The notes: a model not told the origin generated them from the letters alone. Positions 7,059-16,924 are shown, numbered from the stretch's first letter. The stretch is 64,000 nucleotides of DNA from Methylobacter sp. (GCA_030653175.1 JAURZV010000031.1:102074-166073); one strand, 5' to 3'. Translations and numbers: made by a program.

Positions 7059-8218
7059 GACTGTTTTTTGCCCGTCCTGCAATGGTGTTGTTATTGAGTC
7101 TGGTCGGTTTCGGCAGCCATGCAACTGAAAATATTATTCAAATTTCCCGGGAAAATATTGATAACCTCGGTGTAAAACTGGGCAAGCTGGAGCCTGTTAC
7201 ACAAATTCCGGTGTTATCCGCCCCGGCCAAGGTGGTGATCCCGCCGACGCAGGAATATATTGTCAGCGCGTCGCAGGCCGGCGTCATCGATAAGATGAAT
7301 GTGGCGATAGGCGATAAAGTAGCAAAAGGACAGGTTCTTGCACAACTCAACAGTCCTGACCTGCTGACGCTGCAACGGGAATATCTGAAAGCGGGCACGG
7401 CACAGCAAGCGTCCTTGATTAATTATAATCGGGACAAAAAACTGCTGGAAGAAGGCGTGATTCCCGAGCGGCGCTGGCAGGAAACCGGCAGCCAGTATCA
7501 TTCCTCTGTTTCCGAAGCTGATGAACACAAGCAATTGCTGGAAATTGCCGGGATGACCTCCGGCGAGGTTGATCATCTTGCCAAAACGCACCGCTTAACC
7601 CGTCAGCTCAATGTCCGTGCGCCCATTGCCGCTGTGGTGCTGGAGCGCTTAGCGGTTGCAGGAACACGCATCGACATGATGGCGCCGCTGTACCGCATCG
7701 CCAACCTTGATGAGCTTTGGCTGGAAATCGCCATCCCGCAGGAACGCATGGACGGCATTAAAATCGGCGACCGGGTCGAGGTCGAAAACGCCGTAGGGGC
7801 GACCGGCCGGTCGCCCGTCGCAAAAATCACCTTGTTGGGGCAAAGTGTCAACCCGGAAAACCAGACCATTCTGGCGAGAGCGGTAGTAGGTTGGGTTGAT
7901 GCTCTTCCAACCCAACATTTACCTACACTGCGTGGGAACGCATCTCTACGCCCCGGACAAAGACTCAATATCCGGATTATCCAGTCCAGCGACAAGGCGG
8001 CTTTTAAAATTCCTAACACGGCTATCGCCCAGAACGAAGGCAAAGCCTTTATTTTTATCCGCACTCAACAGGGATTTTCGGTGACCCCGATTACCGTGGT
8101 CGGCAAACAGGGTGACGAGTCTATTATCAGCGGCGAGTTCACCGGTAACGAAGAAATAGCCGTCAAAGGCGCGGTTGCGCTCAAAGCAAATTGGCTGGGA
8201 CTGGGGAGTGATGAATAA
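7055..8218 (+). CDS. CzcB/CusB-type RND periplasmic adaptor with repeat-derived insertions
   Basis: This 387-residue HlyD-family adaptor has a signal peptide (to SHA, ~residue 23), a barrel-sandwich half-motif (YIVSASQAGVIDKMNVAIGD, KVAKGQVLAQLNSPDLL), an alpha hairpin, and a second half (VRAPIAAVVLERLAVAGT). The beta-barrel domain then shows IGDRVEVEN. Two stretches look foreign. Residues ~247-255 (VGATGRSPV) come from a palindrome also found intergenically at 57260. Residues ~278-300 (GWVDALPTQHLPTLRGNASL) come from two further repeat palindromes lying between ARAVV and LRPGQRLNIRI, where the family normally has a short turn. Both insertions keep the frame. The gene overlaps its neighbours on both sides (ATGA, TAATG). 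Confidence 0.9.
   Translation: MRLFFARPAMVLLLSLVGFGSHATENIIQISRENIDNLGVKLGKLEPVTQIPVLSAPAKVVIPPTQEYIVSASQAGVIDKMNVAIGDKVAKGQVLAQLNSPDLLTLQREYLKAGTAQQASLINYNRDKKLLEEGVIPERRWQETGSQYHSSVSEADEHKQLLEIAGMTSGEVDHLAKTHRLTRQLNVRAPIAAVVLERLAVAGTRIDMMAPLYRIANLDELWLEIAIPQERMDGIKIGDRVEVENAVGATGRSPVAKITLLGQSVNPENQTILARAVVGWVDALPTQHLPTLRGNASLRPGQRLNIRIIQSSDKAAFKIPNTAIAQNEGKAFIFIRTQQGFSVTPITVVGKQGDESIISGEFTGNEEIAVKGAVALKANWLGLGSDE
7793..7819. repeat. Palindromic repeat in frame inside the RND adaptor gene
   Basis: GTAGGGGCGACCGG followed by its inverse CCGGTCGCCC forms a palindrome that matches, apart from its right end, the perfect 28-bp palindrome at 57260-57287 in an intergenic space. Here it is translated as part of the adaptor beta-barrel domain without a frameshift. 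Confidence 0.8.
7886..7952. repeat. Two adjoining palindromes in frame inside the RND adaptor gene
   Basis: The first unit carries GTAGGTTGGGTTG (7886-7898) facing CAACCCAAC (7908-7916) and ends ACCTAC. It is followed directly by GCGTGGGAACGC, the core of the repeat family found at 11656, 16999 and 50155. Together they add about 22 codons. Confidence 0.7.
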
Positions 8219-11200
8219 TGGCTAACTTGATTCGTTTTGCGCTGAGTCAGCGGCTGATGATGATGATGATGGTCGTGCTGCTGGCAGGCGGGGGCTATTA
8301 TGCCTTTAAAAATATTCCGATTGACGCCTTTCCTGAAGTATCGCCGACGCAGGTAAAGATTATCGTTAAAGCGCCCGGCATGACGCCTGAAGAAGTTGAA
8401 GCCAGGATCACCGCGCCGATCGAAGTCGAGCTGTTGGGTATTCCGCATCAAACCATGCTGCGCTCTATCGCTAAATACGCGTTGACCGACATTACCGTTG
8501 ATTTTAAAGAAGGCACTGATATTTTCTGGGCGCGTCAGCAGATTGCCGAGCGCTTGAATACGATGTGGGGAAACTTGCCGGCGGGTGTCGAAGGCGGCAT
8601 TGCACCGATGACCACGCCGTTAGGCGAAATGTTTATGTTTACCGTGGAAGGCGGAGGCTTAAGCTTAATGGAACATCGCAGTTTATTGGACTGGGTGATA
8701 CGTCCTGCACTGCGCACGGTATCCGGCGTTGCCGATGTCAATTCGCTGGGCGGCATGGTCAGGAGTTTTGAGGTCATACCCGATAATATCCGGATGTCGG
8801 CCAGAAATATCAGCATCGATCAACTGACGGCCGCATTACAAAGCAATAACCGCAATGACGGCGCAGGTCGCATGACCGATGGCGAAGAAGCCCTGATAGT
8901 CCGCGCCGAAGGCCGCATTAAAACCCTGGACGATGTCGGGGTTATCGTGGTCGATAACAAAAACGGCATTCCCATTACCGTCGGCGATGTCGCCACCATC
9001 AAAATCGGCGCGTTGACCCGCTACGGCGCGGTCAGTAAAAACGGCGAAGGGGAAGCCGTTACCGGACTGGTGCTGAGTTTGCGCGGCGCTAACGCCAGGC
9101 AAACCATTGGCGGTATAGAGAAAAAACTGGCCGAGATTAGTCCGGGCTTTCCTAAAGGGGTTGAAGTCAAGGTTTTTTACAATCGCGGCAATCTGGTGGA
9201 CAAGGCGGTAGATACGGTTTTGCACGCCCTGCTGGAAGCCATTGTGCTGGTTGTCATCCTGCTGATTTTATTTCTGGGTAATTTGCGCGCCGCCTTGGTT
9301 GTCGCACTGGCCTTGCCGCTGGCGGCACTGTTCACCTTTATTTTGATGAACTACATGGGCATGTCGGCAAACCTGATGAGCTTGGGCGGCCTTGCCATTG
9401 CGATCGGCATGCTGGTGGATGCCGCCGTGGTGGTGGTTGAAAACCTGATCACCCATCTGGCGCATGCCGAAAAAGCCCGGCGCCTGCCGCGACTGCATGT
9501 TATTTACCGGGCCACCCGAGAAGTTGCCACACCGGTTGTATCCGGCATTTTGATTATTATTATCGTGTTTTTACCGCTGCTGACCTTGCAAGGGCTGGAA
9601 GGTAAATTATTTACTCCGGTGGCCTTAACCATTGTGTTTGCACTCAGCGGTTCGCTGGTCTTGTCGCTTACAGTGATTCCGGTGATCGCCTCTTATTTGT
9701 TGAAAGAGGTGTCGCACGAAGAACCCTGGCTGCCCAGACAGTTGCAAAAACTTTATCAGCCCGCTTTAGTCTGGTGTCTTGCCAACAGCAAAAAGGTATT
9801 TATCGCGGCAGGTTCCCTGTTGGTCGTGACCGTGCTGGTATTTACCCGGATCGGCAGCACCTTTATGCCGACCCTGGATGAAGGGGACATTATCGTGCAG
9901 TTGGAAAAATTGCCGTCGATTACGTTGGAGCAATCCGTGGCATTGGATATTCAGGTACAAAAAAACCTGCGTAAAAATATTCCGGAAATCATTGATGTTG
10001 TCGCCCGTGTCGGCTCCGACGAGTTGGGGCTTGACCCGATGAGTTTGAACGATACCGACACGTTTTTGATACTCAAGCCTAAAAAGCAATGGCGCATGGA
10101 CAGCAAAGAACAATTGCTGGATGAGATTCGGAAGGTCATGGCGCAAACGCCGGGCATTGCCTTTCAGTTTACCCAGCCGATTGAAATGCGTGTCTCGGAA
10201 ATGCTGACCGGAACGCGCGGCGATGTGGCCGTTAAATTATTCGGCACCGATCTGTCCGTGTTAAATGGAAAAGCGCAGCAAATAGCGGATGTACTGAAAA
10301 ATATAACCGGCGCCAGCGATGTGTTCGCCAAGCAAAATGCCGGGATGCAGTTTTTGCAATTGACCATCGATAAATCCGCGGCAGGGCGCTTGGGCCTGGA
10401 CAGCGACAGCATCGAAACGCTGTTGCGAGCGCAGATTGAAGGCTTGAAGCTTGGCGTGGTTCAGGAAGGCATTAAACGCACGCCGTTAATTTTACGCGGC
10501 GACAGCAATACCGCCACTTTTGACAACCTGCAAATTACTTTGCCGGATGGCGGGCAGGTGCCGGTAACGGCTGTTGCCAAAATAGAAAAAGTGGAAGGCG
10601 TGGTGTCAGTGGGCAGGGAGCGAGGCCAGCGCTTTGTGGTCATTACCAGCAACGTGCTGAACCGGGACTTGGTAGGCTTTGTCGATGAAGCCCGTAAAGC
10701 CGTTTCTGAAAAAGTGGACTTGCCGATCGGCTACACCGTTGAATTCGGCGGTCAGTTCGAAAACCAGCAACGCGCTGCGGCGACACTTTCGGTGGTCGTT
10801 CCGGTTTCGTTAGGCCTGATTTTCTTGTTATTGTTTTCAACGTTCGGCTCAGTCCGCCAGGCCGTATTGGTGTTATCCAACATCCCGTTGGCGATGGTCG
10901 GCGGCGTTTTTGCCTTATGGTTATCCGGGGAGTATTTATCGGTACCGGCATCGGTCGGCTTTATCGCGCTGCTGGGGATTGCCGTGCTTAACGGCGTGGT
11001 TATGGTCAGTTATTTTAATCAGCTGATCGCAACCGGCATGGACTTGGCCAAAGTGGTGCTGGTCGGTTCATCCCGGCGTTTGCGCCCGGTGCTGATGACC
11101 GCCGGCATCGCGGCATTCGGCCTGATTCCGTTGCTGTTTGCAACCGGGCCGGGGTCTGAAATTCAGCGCCCATTGGCTATCGTGGTTATTGGCGGCTTGG

Positions 11201-11280
11201 TGTCATCGACCTTTTTGACGTTATTTTTATTGCCGATTCTATTTGAATTATTTGGACTGTCACCGGAGGCTAAGCAATGA
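8218..11280 (+). CDS. Heavy-metal efflux RND transporter (CzcA/CusA family)
   Basis: The 1020-residue inner-membrane pump has the RND layout: TM1, a large periplasmic loop, TM2-7, a second loop, TM8-12. Heavy-metal subfamily features include IPIDAFPEVSPTQVKI, the DFKEGTDIFWARQQIAERL signature, and the TM4 proton-relay motif GGLAIAIGMLVDAAVVVVEN with D401. The TM4 motif differs from the DFG type of Zn/Co/Cd pumps, so the metal is not assigned. It takes energy from proton influx and acts with the adaptor and outer-membrane channel encoded just upstream. The start overlaps the adaptor stop (TAATG) and the stop overlaps the DUF3240 start (ATGA). No repeat insertion was seen in this gene. Confidence 0.93.
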   Translation: MANLIRFALSQRLMMMMMVVLLAGGGYYAFKNIPIDAFPEVSPTQVKIIVKAPGMTPEEVEARITAPIEVELLGIPHQTMLRSIAKYALTDITVDFKEGTDIFWARQQIAERLNTMWGNLPAGVEGGIAPMTTPLGEMFMFTVEGGGLSLMEHRSLLDWVIRPALRTVSGVADVNSLGGMVRSFEVIPDNIRMSARNISIDQLTAALQSNNRNDGAGRMTDGEEALIVRAEGRIKTLDDVGVIVVDNKNGIPITVGDVATIKIGALTRYGAVSKNGEGEAVTGLVLSLRGANARQTIGGIEKKLAEISPGFPKGVEVKVFYNRGNLVDKAVDTVLHALLEAIVLVVILLILFLGNLRAALVVALALPLAALFTFILMNYMGMSANLMSLGGLAIAIGMLVDAAVVVVENLITHLAHAEKARRLPRLHVIYRATREVATPVVSGILIIIIVFLPLLTLQGLEGKLFTPVALTIVFALSGSLVLSLTVIPVIASYLLKEVSHEEPWLPRQLQKLYQPALVWCLANSKKVFIAAGSLLVVTVLVFTRIGSTFMPTLDEGDIIVQLEKLPSITLEQSVALDIQVQKNLRKNIPEIIDVVARVGSDELGLDPMSLNDTDTFLILKPKKQWRMDSKEQLLDEIRKVMAQTPGIAFQFTQPIEMRVSEMLTGTRGDVAVKLFGTDLSVLNGKAQQIADVLKNITGASDVFAKQNAGMQFLQLTIDKSAAGRLGLDSDSIETLLRAQIEGLKLGVVQEGIKRTPLILRGDSNTATFDNLQITLPDGGQVPVTAVAKIEKVEGVVSVGRERGQRFVVITSNVLNRDLVGFVDEARKAVSEKVDLPIGYTVEFGGQFENQQRAAATLSVVVPVSLGLIFLLLFSTFGSVRQAVLVLSNIPLAMVGGVFALWLSGEYLSVPASVGFIALLGIAVLNGVVMVSYFNQLIATGMDLAKVVLVGSSRRLRPVLMTAGIAAFGLIPLLFATGPGSEIQRPLAIVVIGGLVSSTFLTLFLLPILFELFGLSPEAKQ

Positions 11281-11582
11281 ACGGCAAGGAATATTTAGTC
11301 ACACTCAACGTGCCGCTCAGCCTTGAAGAAGCGGTTGTCGATAGTCTGTTGATGTTGGAGTCGGAACACGGCTTCAGCAGTTTTCCGGTCAGTTCTCATG
11401 ATCATAAAAATGAAGGCTTATCGTTGGCTGAGCAGGTCGCTGGACGGCAGAAAAAAATCCGTTTTCAAATGTACGTGCCGGAACAGGGATTAGCCTCATT
11501 ATTGGCGCAACTGAGAGCGGAGTTTTCCGGCTCGGGGATTAAATACTGGGTATTGCCGGTGATTGAAAACGGGGTTATTTGA
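11277..11582 (+). CDS. DUF3240 family protein, end of RND operon
   Basis: This 101-residue soluble protein begins MNGKEYLVTLNVPLSLEEAV and contains SEHGFSSFPVSSHDH and QMYVPEQGLASLLAQL, matching DUF3240 in length and pattern. Members typically follow CzcA/CusA genes and have a PII-like alpha/beta outline. A regulatory or metal-sensing role is a reasonable guess but unproven. Its ATG overlaps the RND stop, so it is translationally coupled as the last gene of the cluster. Confidence 0.8.
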   Translation: MNGKEYLVTLNVPLSLEEAVVDSLLMLESEHGFSSFPVSSHDHKNEGLSLAEQVAGRQKKIRFQMYVPEQGLASLLAQLRAEFSGSGIKYWVLPVIENGVI

Positions 11583-11589
11583 GTTTTTT

Positions 11590-11643
11590 CACCACGAAGA
11601 GCACGAAGAGCACGAAGAACACGAAGAACACGAAGAACAAGCC
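11590..11643. repeat. Short tandem array of 9-bp CACGAAGAR units
   Basis: About five consecutive units of CACGAAGAG/CACGAAGAA follow the DUF3240 stop. The unit is the same as one arm of the CCACGAAG palindrome family found at 15238, 23960, 37638 and 41158, but no facing arm is present here, so it looks like an expanded half-element. Confidence 0.8.
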
Positions 11644-11655
11644 AAGGTTTATCGT

Positions 11656-11781
11656 TCCCACGCTCCGGCGCTCATCGTTATACACAAGTGTTACCTCGTT
11701 CCCACGCAGCGCGTGGGAATGCGGGGGGATGACGGTGTTCCGCAGACACTTGTGTATAACGATGAGCGCTCCGGCGTGGGA
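11656..11781. repeat. Nested palindromes: GTTATACACAAG arms enclosing a GTGGGAA palindrome
   Basis: The arm at 11656-11690 (contains ATCGTTATACACAAGTG) faces the arm at 11747-11781 (CACTTGTGTATAACGAT). Inside is CGTTCCCACGCAGCGCGTGG, a separate palindrome of the GTGGGAACG family. The same two parts recur at 50153-50564. Confidence 0.85.
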
Positions 11782-11811
11782 GTAATGCATCCTGCAACGC
11801 TCCAGCGTCGC

Positions 11812-11900
11812 CTCGGCAATTGCTCCTGCAATATCTGCATAACCCACATGGATGTGGTGAATGCAGATATTGCAGGAGCAAATATCTGTCCATGCAGTCG
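11812..11900. repeat. R1 repeat split by a 60-bp perfect hairpin
   Basis: CTCGGCAATTGCTCC and TCCATGCAGTCG are the two ends of the R1 repeat seen at 42569, 47577 and 49843. Between them TGCTCCTGCAATATCTGCAT (11821-11840) pairs perfectly with 11861-11880, enclosing a third palindrome, CCACATGGATGTGG. The whole 11583-11985 space is repeats and no gene was found in it. Confidence 0.75.
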
Positions 11901-11985
11901 TAAAGCGCTTACTTTTGGTGCCGAACGCGATGCTGGAGCGTCTCTAACTGCGTTACCACGCCGGAGCCGCGGGAACGATGGGAAT

Positions 11986-12600
11986 CTACGAAAGCAGCGA
12001 AGCCAATAAAGGCCGCAGATTATGCAGCTGACGCTGCCGGGTTAACCGGTTGGCGATGATTATGCTTTTCAATTCGGTCAGCGCCAGTGCAAAATCGTCA
12101 TTAACCACCAGATAATCGAACTCGTCATGGTGGCGGATTTCGGTAACGGCGTCGCGCATCCGGCGGGCAATGATTTCTTCATCATCCTGACCCCGGTTTC
12201 TGAGACGCTGCAACAGCACTTCCGTCGATGGCGGCAGGATAAAAATGGAAAGACTGTCGGGCAACAGTTTTTTTATTTGCTCCGCACCCTGCCAGTCGAT
12301 TTCCAGAATCACATCCAGCCCCCGATTCAGGTTTTCTTCCACGGTCTGCTGCGCCGTGCCGTAAAAATTATCAAAAACCCGGGCATGTTCAAGAAATGCC
12401 TGTTTTTCCTGCATGGCTTGAAAGTCTGCGACAGTGACAAAGTAATAATCCTGACCATGAGTTTCGCCTGGTCGCATCTGACGGGTGGTATGGGAAACTG
12501 ATACGGTCAGGTTATCCAGATCGGCAACCAGTTGTTTAACCAGGCTGGTTTTGCCGGCGCCGGACGGAGCGGAAATAATATACAGCTTACCGATATTCAT
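11986..12600 (-). CDS. gmk: Guanylate kinase
   Basis: The 204-residue cytosolic enzyme phosphorylates GMP to GDP with ATP. The P-loop APSGAGKT is at residues 11-18. GMP-binding elements include VSHTTRQMRPGE and HGQDYYFV, followed by the EHARVFDNFYGT stretch and LEIDWQGAEQI. The lid arginines are in RGQDDEEIIARRM. Length and motifs are normal for the family. In many proteobacteria gmk lies between yicC and rpoZ. Here yicC is ~14 kb away and no rpoZ is present, so the usual neighbourhood is broken up. Repeats lie on both sides. Confidence 0.96.
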   Translation of the reverse strand: MNIGKLYIISAPSGAGKTSLVKQLVADLDNLTVSVSHTTRQMRPGETHGQDYYFVTVADFQAMQEKQAFLEHARVFDNFYGTAQQTVEENLNRGLDVILEIDWQGAEQIKKLLPDSLSIFILPPSTEVLLQRLRNRGQDDEEIIARRMRDAVTEIRHHDEFDYLVVNDDFALALTELKSIIIANRLTRQRQLHNLRPLLASLLS

Positions 12601-12759
12601 AAATCTTAAGGTGAAAGGCTCAAGGTGAAAGGTTCAAGATCGAATCTGGATAGATAGGTATTTTGTATGGGGGCACATAAATTTAAAGAGCTACATAATA
12701 CAGGATGCTACTGCCTGGACAAAGTAGCCGTTTGTTCTACGGTATCGTTTTTATTACTT

Positions 12760-12909
12760 CGTTCCCAGGCTCCTGCCATTAAGTTTATCGTGGGCCCGAA
12801 ATTAATCGCGCTTTTTAATACTGTCGCGCGAATAAATTCGCGCCCACGGCATTCAACTATAACTATCATCAGCTTAACTTAATGGCAGTGACGCAGGAGC
12901 GTGGGAACG
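12760..12909. repeat. Three-level nested palindrome
   Basis: The outer arms are CGTTCCCAGGCTCCTG (12760-12775) and 12894-12909, pairing 15 of 16. The middle arms TGCCATTAAGTT (12774-12785) and 12876-12887 pair 12 of 12. The inner arms, GTGGGCCCGAAATTAATCGC (12790-12809) facing GCGCGAATAAATTCGCGCCC at 12826-12845, are a copy of the family at 43239. The layout reads as successive insertion of repeats into repeats. The 12601-12947 space holds no gene. Confidence 0.85.
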
Positions 12910-12947
12910 ATAAGGTTCCGGCGTGGTAAAAACCCTTAGCTAATCAG

Positions 12948-13631
<684 letters not shown>

Positions 13632-15119
13632 TTAGTTACACTCCGGGGTTAGTGAGCTGCGCCAGGATTGGCTTTCTTTGTCGAATAAGCGGCGACTGTC
13701 TTCAGGCCCCCAGGAACCTGCGGGATACGTGGCAATATAGTCACGCTCAATCGCCCAGGTTTGCAGGATGGGATCGACAATACGCCACGCATATTCTACT
13801 TCATCAAAACGCAGAAATAACGAGCGGTCGCCTTTTAATACATCCAGTAATAAGTCTTCATAGGCATCGATGGCTTTTTCATTCTGCTGGCGGAAACTGG
13901 CATCCAGGCTGCAGGCGCGGGTGCGCATCTCCAAACCGGGTTCTTTTACCGTCATCTCAATACGGATGCACTCTTCCGGCTGTATCCCTAGCAGCACCCA
14001 ATTAGGGTTCATGCATTGCACCTCGGTGCCGCGGAAAAACTGTAACGGCGGGTGGCGAAAACAAATCGAAATAGTCGATTGAGCCTTGGCCATGCGCTTG
14101 CCGGTACGCAAGTAAAAAGGCACGCCCCGCCAGCGCCAGTTATCGATATACAGCTTTATTGCAGCATAGGTTTCGGTAATGCTGTTCGCCGGTATGCCGT
14201 CTTCCTGTAAATAGCCGCTGACCTGCTCGCCATCGACACGGCCTTTGGCATATTGAGCGCGGAAGGCATGCCCATGCACCGCTTCTCTGGGGATAGGGCG
14301 GATGGACTTTAGTACTTTGACTTTTTCGTCGCGCAGGGACTCGGCTTCCATCGAAACCGGCGGCTCCATCGCAACCAGCGTCAGCAGTTGCAGCAGATGG
14401 CTTTGCAGCATGTCGCGCATGGCTCCGGCCTTGTCATAGTACTCGGCGCGGCTGCCTATGCCGATCTCTTCGGAATGAGTGATCTGGATATGATCGACAT
14501 AATTGCGGTTCCATAGCGGCTCCAGCATCACATTGGCAAAGCGAAACACCAGCACATTTTGCACCATGCCTTTGCCCAGGTAATGATCGATGCGATAAAT
14601 CTGCTCTTCCGATAAATAGTGACTGATGCGTTTTTGCAGAGCCTTAGCGCTGTCCAGGTCATAACCGAAAGGTTTTTCAATGATTACCCGTCGCCAGCCG
14701 TGTTCTTCATCGAATAAGCGGTTATTGCTTAACATCTCCATGACCGTGCCAAAGTCCGAGGGACTTATAGAAAGATAGAAAGCGATGTTTTTAGGGAATT
14801 GGTTTTCCCGGTTGAGCGTATCGACCAGTTCCGTATAACACTGCGCCTGTTTTATATCGCCTTGATGATAATACAAGCGGGCGCTAAAACGCTGGAACAC
14901 GGTTTCATCAAAATCGCCTGGAGCCTTGGCCTCAATCATCTGCCTGACTTCTTCCAGCCATTTTTGCTGATCCCACGGTCTGCGGCCTATTGCCAGAATA
15001 CGGGTGCCTTCAGGCAAGTGCTTTGCGGCATCCAGATGATACAGCGCCGGCATTAATTTAATCCGGGACAAATTTCCCGTGGCGCCAAAAATAGCGTACG
15101 TACAGGGTTCGGCTTTCAT
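13632..15119 (-). CDS. zwf: Glucose-6-phosphate 1-dehydrogenase
   Basis: The 495-residue enzyme oxidises glucose 6-phosphate to the 6-phosphogluconolactone with NAD(P)+. The N-terminal nucleotide fold has IFGATGNLSRIKLMPALY, and the active-site motif RIDHYLGK sits at residues 176-183, with the catalytic-type His179 and substrate-binding Lys183. Length and content are normal. It is the middle gene of gnd-zwf-pgl. In organisms using the ribulose monophosphate cycle these three enzymes also run cyclic formaldehyde oxidation, but that use is inferred from general knowledge and not shown here. A 225-bp repeat-containing spacer separates it from gnd. Confidence 0.96.
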   Translation of the reverse strand: MKAEPCTYAIFGATGNLSRIKLMPALYHLDAAKHLPEGTRILAIGRRPWDQQKWLEEVRQMIEAKAPGDFDETVFQRFSARLYYHQGDIKQAQCYTELVDTLNRENQFPKNIAFYLSISPSDFGTVMEMLSNNRLFDEEHGWRRVIIEKPFGYDLDSAKALQKRISHYLSEEQIYRIDHYLGKGMVQNVLVFRFANVMLEPLWNRNYVDHIQITHSEEIGIGSRAEYYDKAGAMRDMLQSHLLQLLTLVAMEPPVSMEAESLRDEKVKVLKSIRPIPREAVHGHAFRAQYAKGRVDGEQVSGYLQEDGIPANSITETYAAIKLYIDNWRWRGVPFYLRTGKRMAKAQSTISICFRHPPLQFFRGTEVQCMNPNWVLLGIQPEECIRIEMTVKEPGLEMRTRACSLDASFRQQNEKAIDAYEDLLLDVLKGDRSLFLRFDEVEYAWRIVDPILQTWAIERDYIATYPAGSWGPEDSRRLFDKESQSWRSSLTPECN

Positions 15120-15145
15120 CGGTAGTACCTCGTTGTTTTAAAGAA

Positions 15146-15295
15146 GGTAGGGTGAAGTAGCGTAACCCCCCCATACGCATCAACTTAAACAGAAAATCCA
15201 TATATTCAATAAATAATATGTAAACAGATTGATTAATTCACCACGAAGACACGAAGAACACGAAGTTTTTACCTTCGTGTTCTTCGTGGTGTTAT
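15146..15295. repeat. Composite repeat between gnd and zwf (R7 long form)
   Basis: GGTAGGGTGAAG with a CATCAACTT segment, then TGTAAACAGATTGATTAATT, leads into a hairpin CACCACGAAGACACGAAGAA (15240-15259) facing CGTGTTCTTCGTGGTG (15274-15289). The same order of parts recurs at 41280-41415. It lies inside the operon and could modulate transcription between gnd and zwf. Confidence 0.8.
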
Positions 15296-15344
15296 CTCTT
15301 AAATTGAGCCCTATGGGGAGGCAGCGTACCCCGAAATACTTTAT

Positions 15345-16796
15345 TTAAACAGTATAGGTATTTGATGTGGTTTTACCGCCATGCCCGGTCCAGTCGGTAT
15401 GAAAAAATCGGCCTCTGGGTTGATCTATCCGTTCATACGTATGCGCACCGAAATAATCCCTTTGCGCCTGTAATAAATTAGCCGGCAATTTTTCACTGCG
15501 ATAGCCGTCGTAATACGCCAGGGCGGAGGAGAATGCCGGGGTCGGGATGCTTAGCTCAATACCTAATATCACCGCTTTGCGCCAGCCTTCATCGGCTTGT
15601 TTCATGGCGTTGGCAAAGAAATCGGCGAACAGCAGGTTTTCCAAATCGGGATCGGCATCATAGGCTTGCTTGATGTCGTTTAAAAACCGGCTGCGAATAA
15701 TACAGCCGCCGCGCCACATCAGCGCAATATCGCCATAATTGAGCGACAGGTTATATTCTTTCGACGCTTCGCGCATCAAACGAAAACCTTGTGCATAGGA
15801 AATAATCTTGGCGGCGTACAAAGCATCGCCAATGGCATTGATCATGACTTTCTTGTCGCCGATAAACTTTAGTTTTCGCTTAGGCAATATAGATGCGGCC
15901 TTAACCCGTTCCTCTTTTTGGGCGGACAAACAACGGGCGAATACCGACTCGCCAATCAATGTTAAAGGAATACCCAAGTTCAGGGCATCAATGGCAGTCC
16001 ATTTACCGGTGCCTTTCTGCCCGGCTGTGTCGAGGATTTTTTTCAGCAGCGGCTGACCGTCTTCATCTTTGTATGCCAAAATAGCGGCAGTGATTTCAAT
16101 CAGATAAGAGTTTAATGGGCCCTGATCCCACGCGGTAAATATTGAGTGCATTTCATTAAAGCTTAAGCCCAAGCCCAAGCCATCGGACATCAATTGATAA
16201 GCCTCGCCGATCAACTGCATGTCGCCGTATTCAATACCGTTATGCACCATCTTGACGTAGTGACCGGCCCCGTTATCGCCAACCCATTCGCAGCACGGCT
16301 CGCCATTAACCTGCGCGCTGATGGACTGGAAAATGGCTTTGACTGTAGGCCATGCGGCTTTATTGCCGCCGGGCATAATGGAAGGCCCGTGTCTTGCGCC
16401 TTCCTCGCCGCCGGAAACGCCGGCGCCTATGTAAAGGATATTTTGTTGTTGCAGGGAGAGAGTGCGGCGAGTGGTGTCAGTGAACAGCGAATTGCCGCCG
16501 TCAACAATAATATCGCCGGCTGATAACAGCGGCACTAACTTGTCAATATACTGATCAACAACTTCCCCCGCTTTCACCATCAACATAATGATGCGCGGCG
16601 ATTCCAGGCTATCGACCAGCTCTTCCAGCGAGTGCGTGCCGATAATTTGCGTGTTTTTGGCAGGGCCGTCCAGGAATTCATCTACTTTACTGAGTGTACG
16701 ATTATGTACTGCTACTCTAAAACCATGGTCGTTCATATTAAGAGCCAGATTTTGACCCATGACTGCCAGGCCGATTAAGCCGATGTTTGCTTTCAT
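15345..16796 (-). CDS. gnd: 6-phosphogluconate dehydrogenase, decarboxylating
   Basis: The 483-residue enzyme converts 6-phosphogluconate to ribulose 5-phosphate and CO2 with NAD(P)+. The dinucleotide-binding start reads IGLIGLAVMGQNLALNM. The substrate signature GVSGGEEGARHGPSIMPGG is at residues 127-145, and KMVHNGIEYGDMQLIGEAY follows. The C-terminal helical domain carries the family end RGRFFHTDW. The length of ~480 residues indicates the long homodimeric type. It is the first gene of gnd-zwf-pgl on the minus strand. Its ATG is followed upstream by a 366-bp repeat-rich space where the promoter should lie. Confidence 0.96.
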   Translation of the reverse strand: MKANIGLIGLAVMGQNLALNMNDHGFRVAVHNRTLSKVDEFLDGPAKNTQIIGTHSLEELVDSLESPRIIMLMVKAGEVVDQYIDKLVPLLSAGDIIVDGGNSLFTDTTRRTLSLQQQNILYIGAGVSGGEEGARHGPSIMPGGNKAAWPTVKAIFQSISAQVNGEPCCEWVGDNGAGHYVKMVHNGIEYGDMQLIGEAYQLMSDGLGLGLSFNEMHSIFTAWDQGPLNSYLIEITAAILAYKDEDGQPLLKKILDTAGQKGTGKWTAIDALNLGIPLTLIGESVFARCLSAQKEERVKAASILPKRKLKFIGDKKVMINAIGDALYAAKIISYAQGFRLMREASKEYNLSLNYGDIALMWRGGCIIRSRFLNDIKQAYDADPDLENLLFADFFANAMKQADEGWRKAVILGIELSIPTPAFSSALAYYDGYRSEKLPANLLQAQRDYFGAHTYERIDQPRGRFFHTDWTGHGGKTTSNTYTV

Positions 16797-16924
16797 AATT
16801 GTCTTCTTAAAAAGTGAGTTTAAGGCATTCGTTAGGGGGCTAACGCCGGGCAGGATATTTATCCCGTCCGAAACGATTGATTACCACCGATACTTTGCGA
16901 CGAACATAACCAGCCGGTAAACGA

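Noticed and set aside
11590..11643. Tandem CACGAAGAR units considered as a CRISPR array
   Set aside because: Units are 9 bp and contiguous with no unique spacers, and there are no cas genes. It is an expanded arm of the R7 repeat family.
11563..12009. 148-codon frame after the DUF3240 gene
   Set aside because: It consists wholly of palindromic repeats and overlaps gmk at its end, with no protein-like composition.
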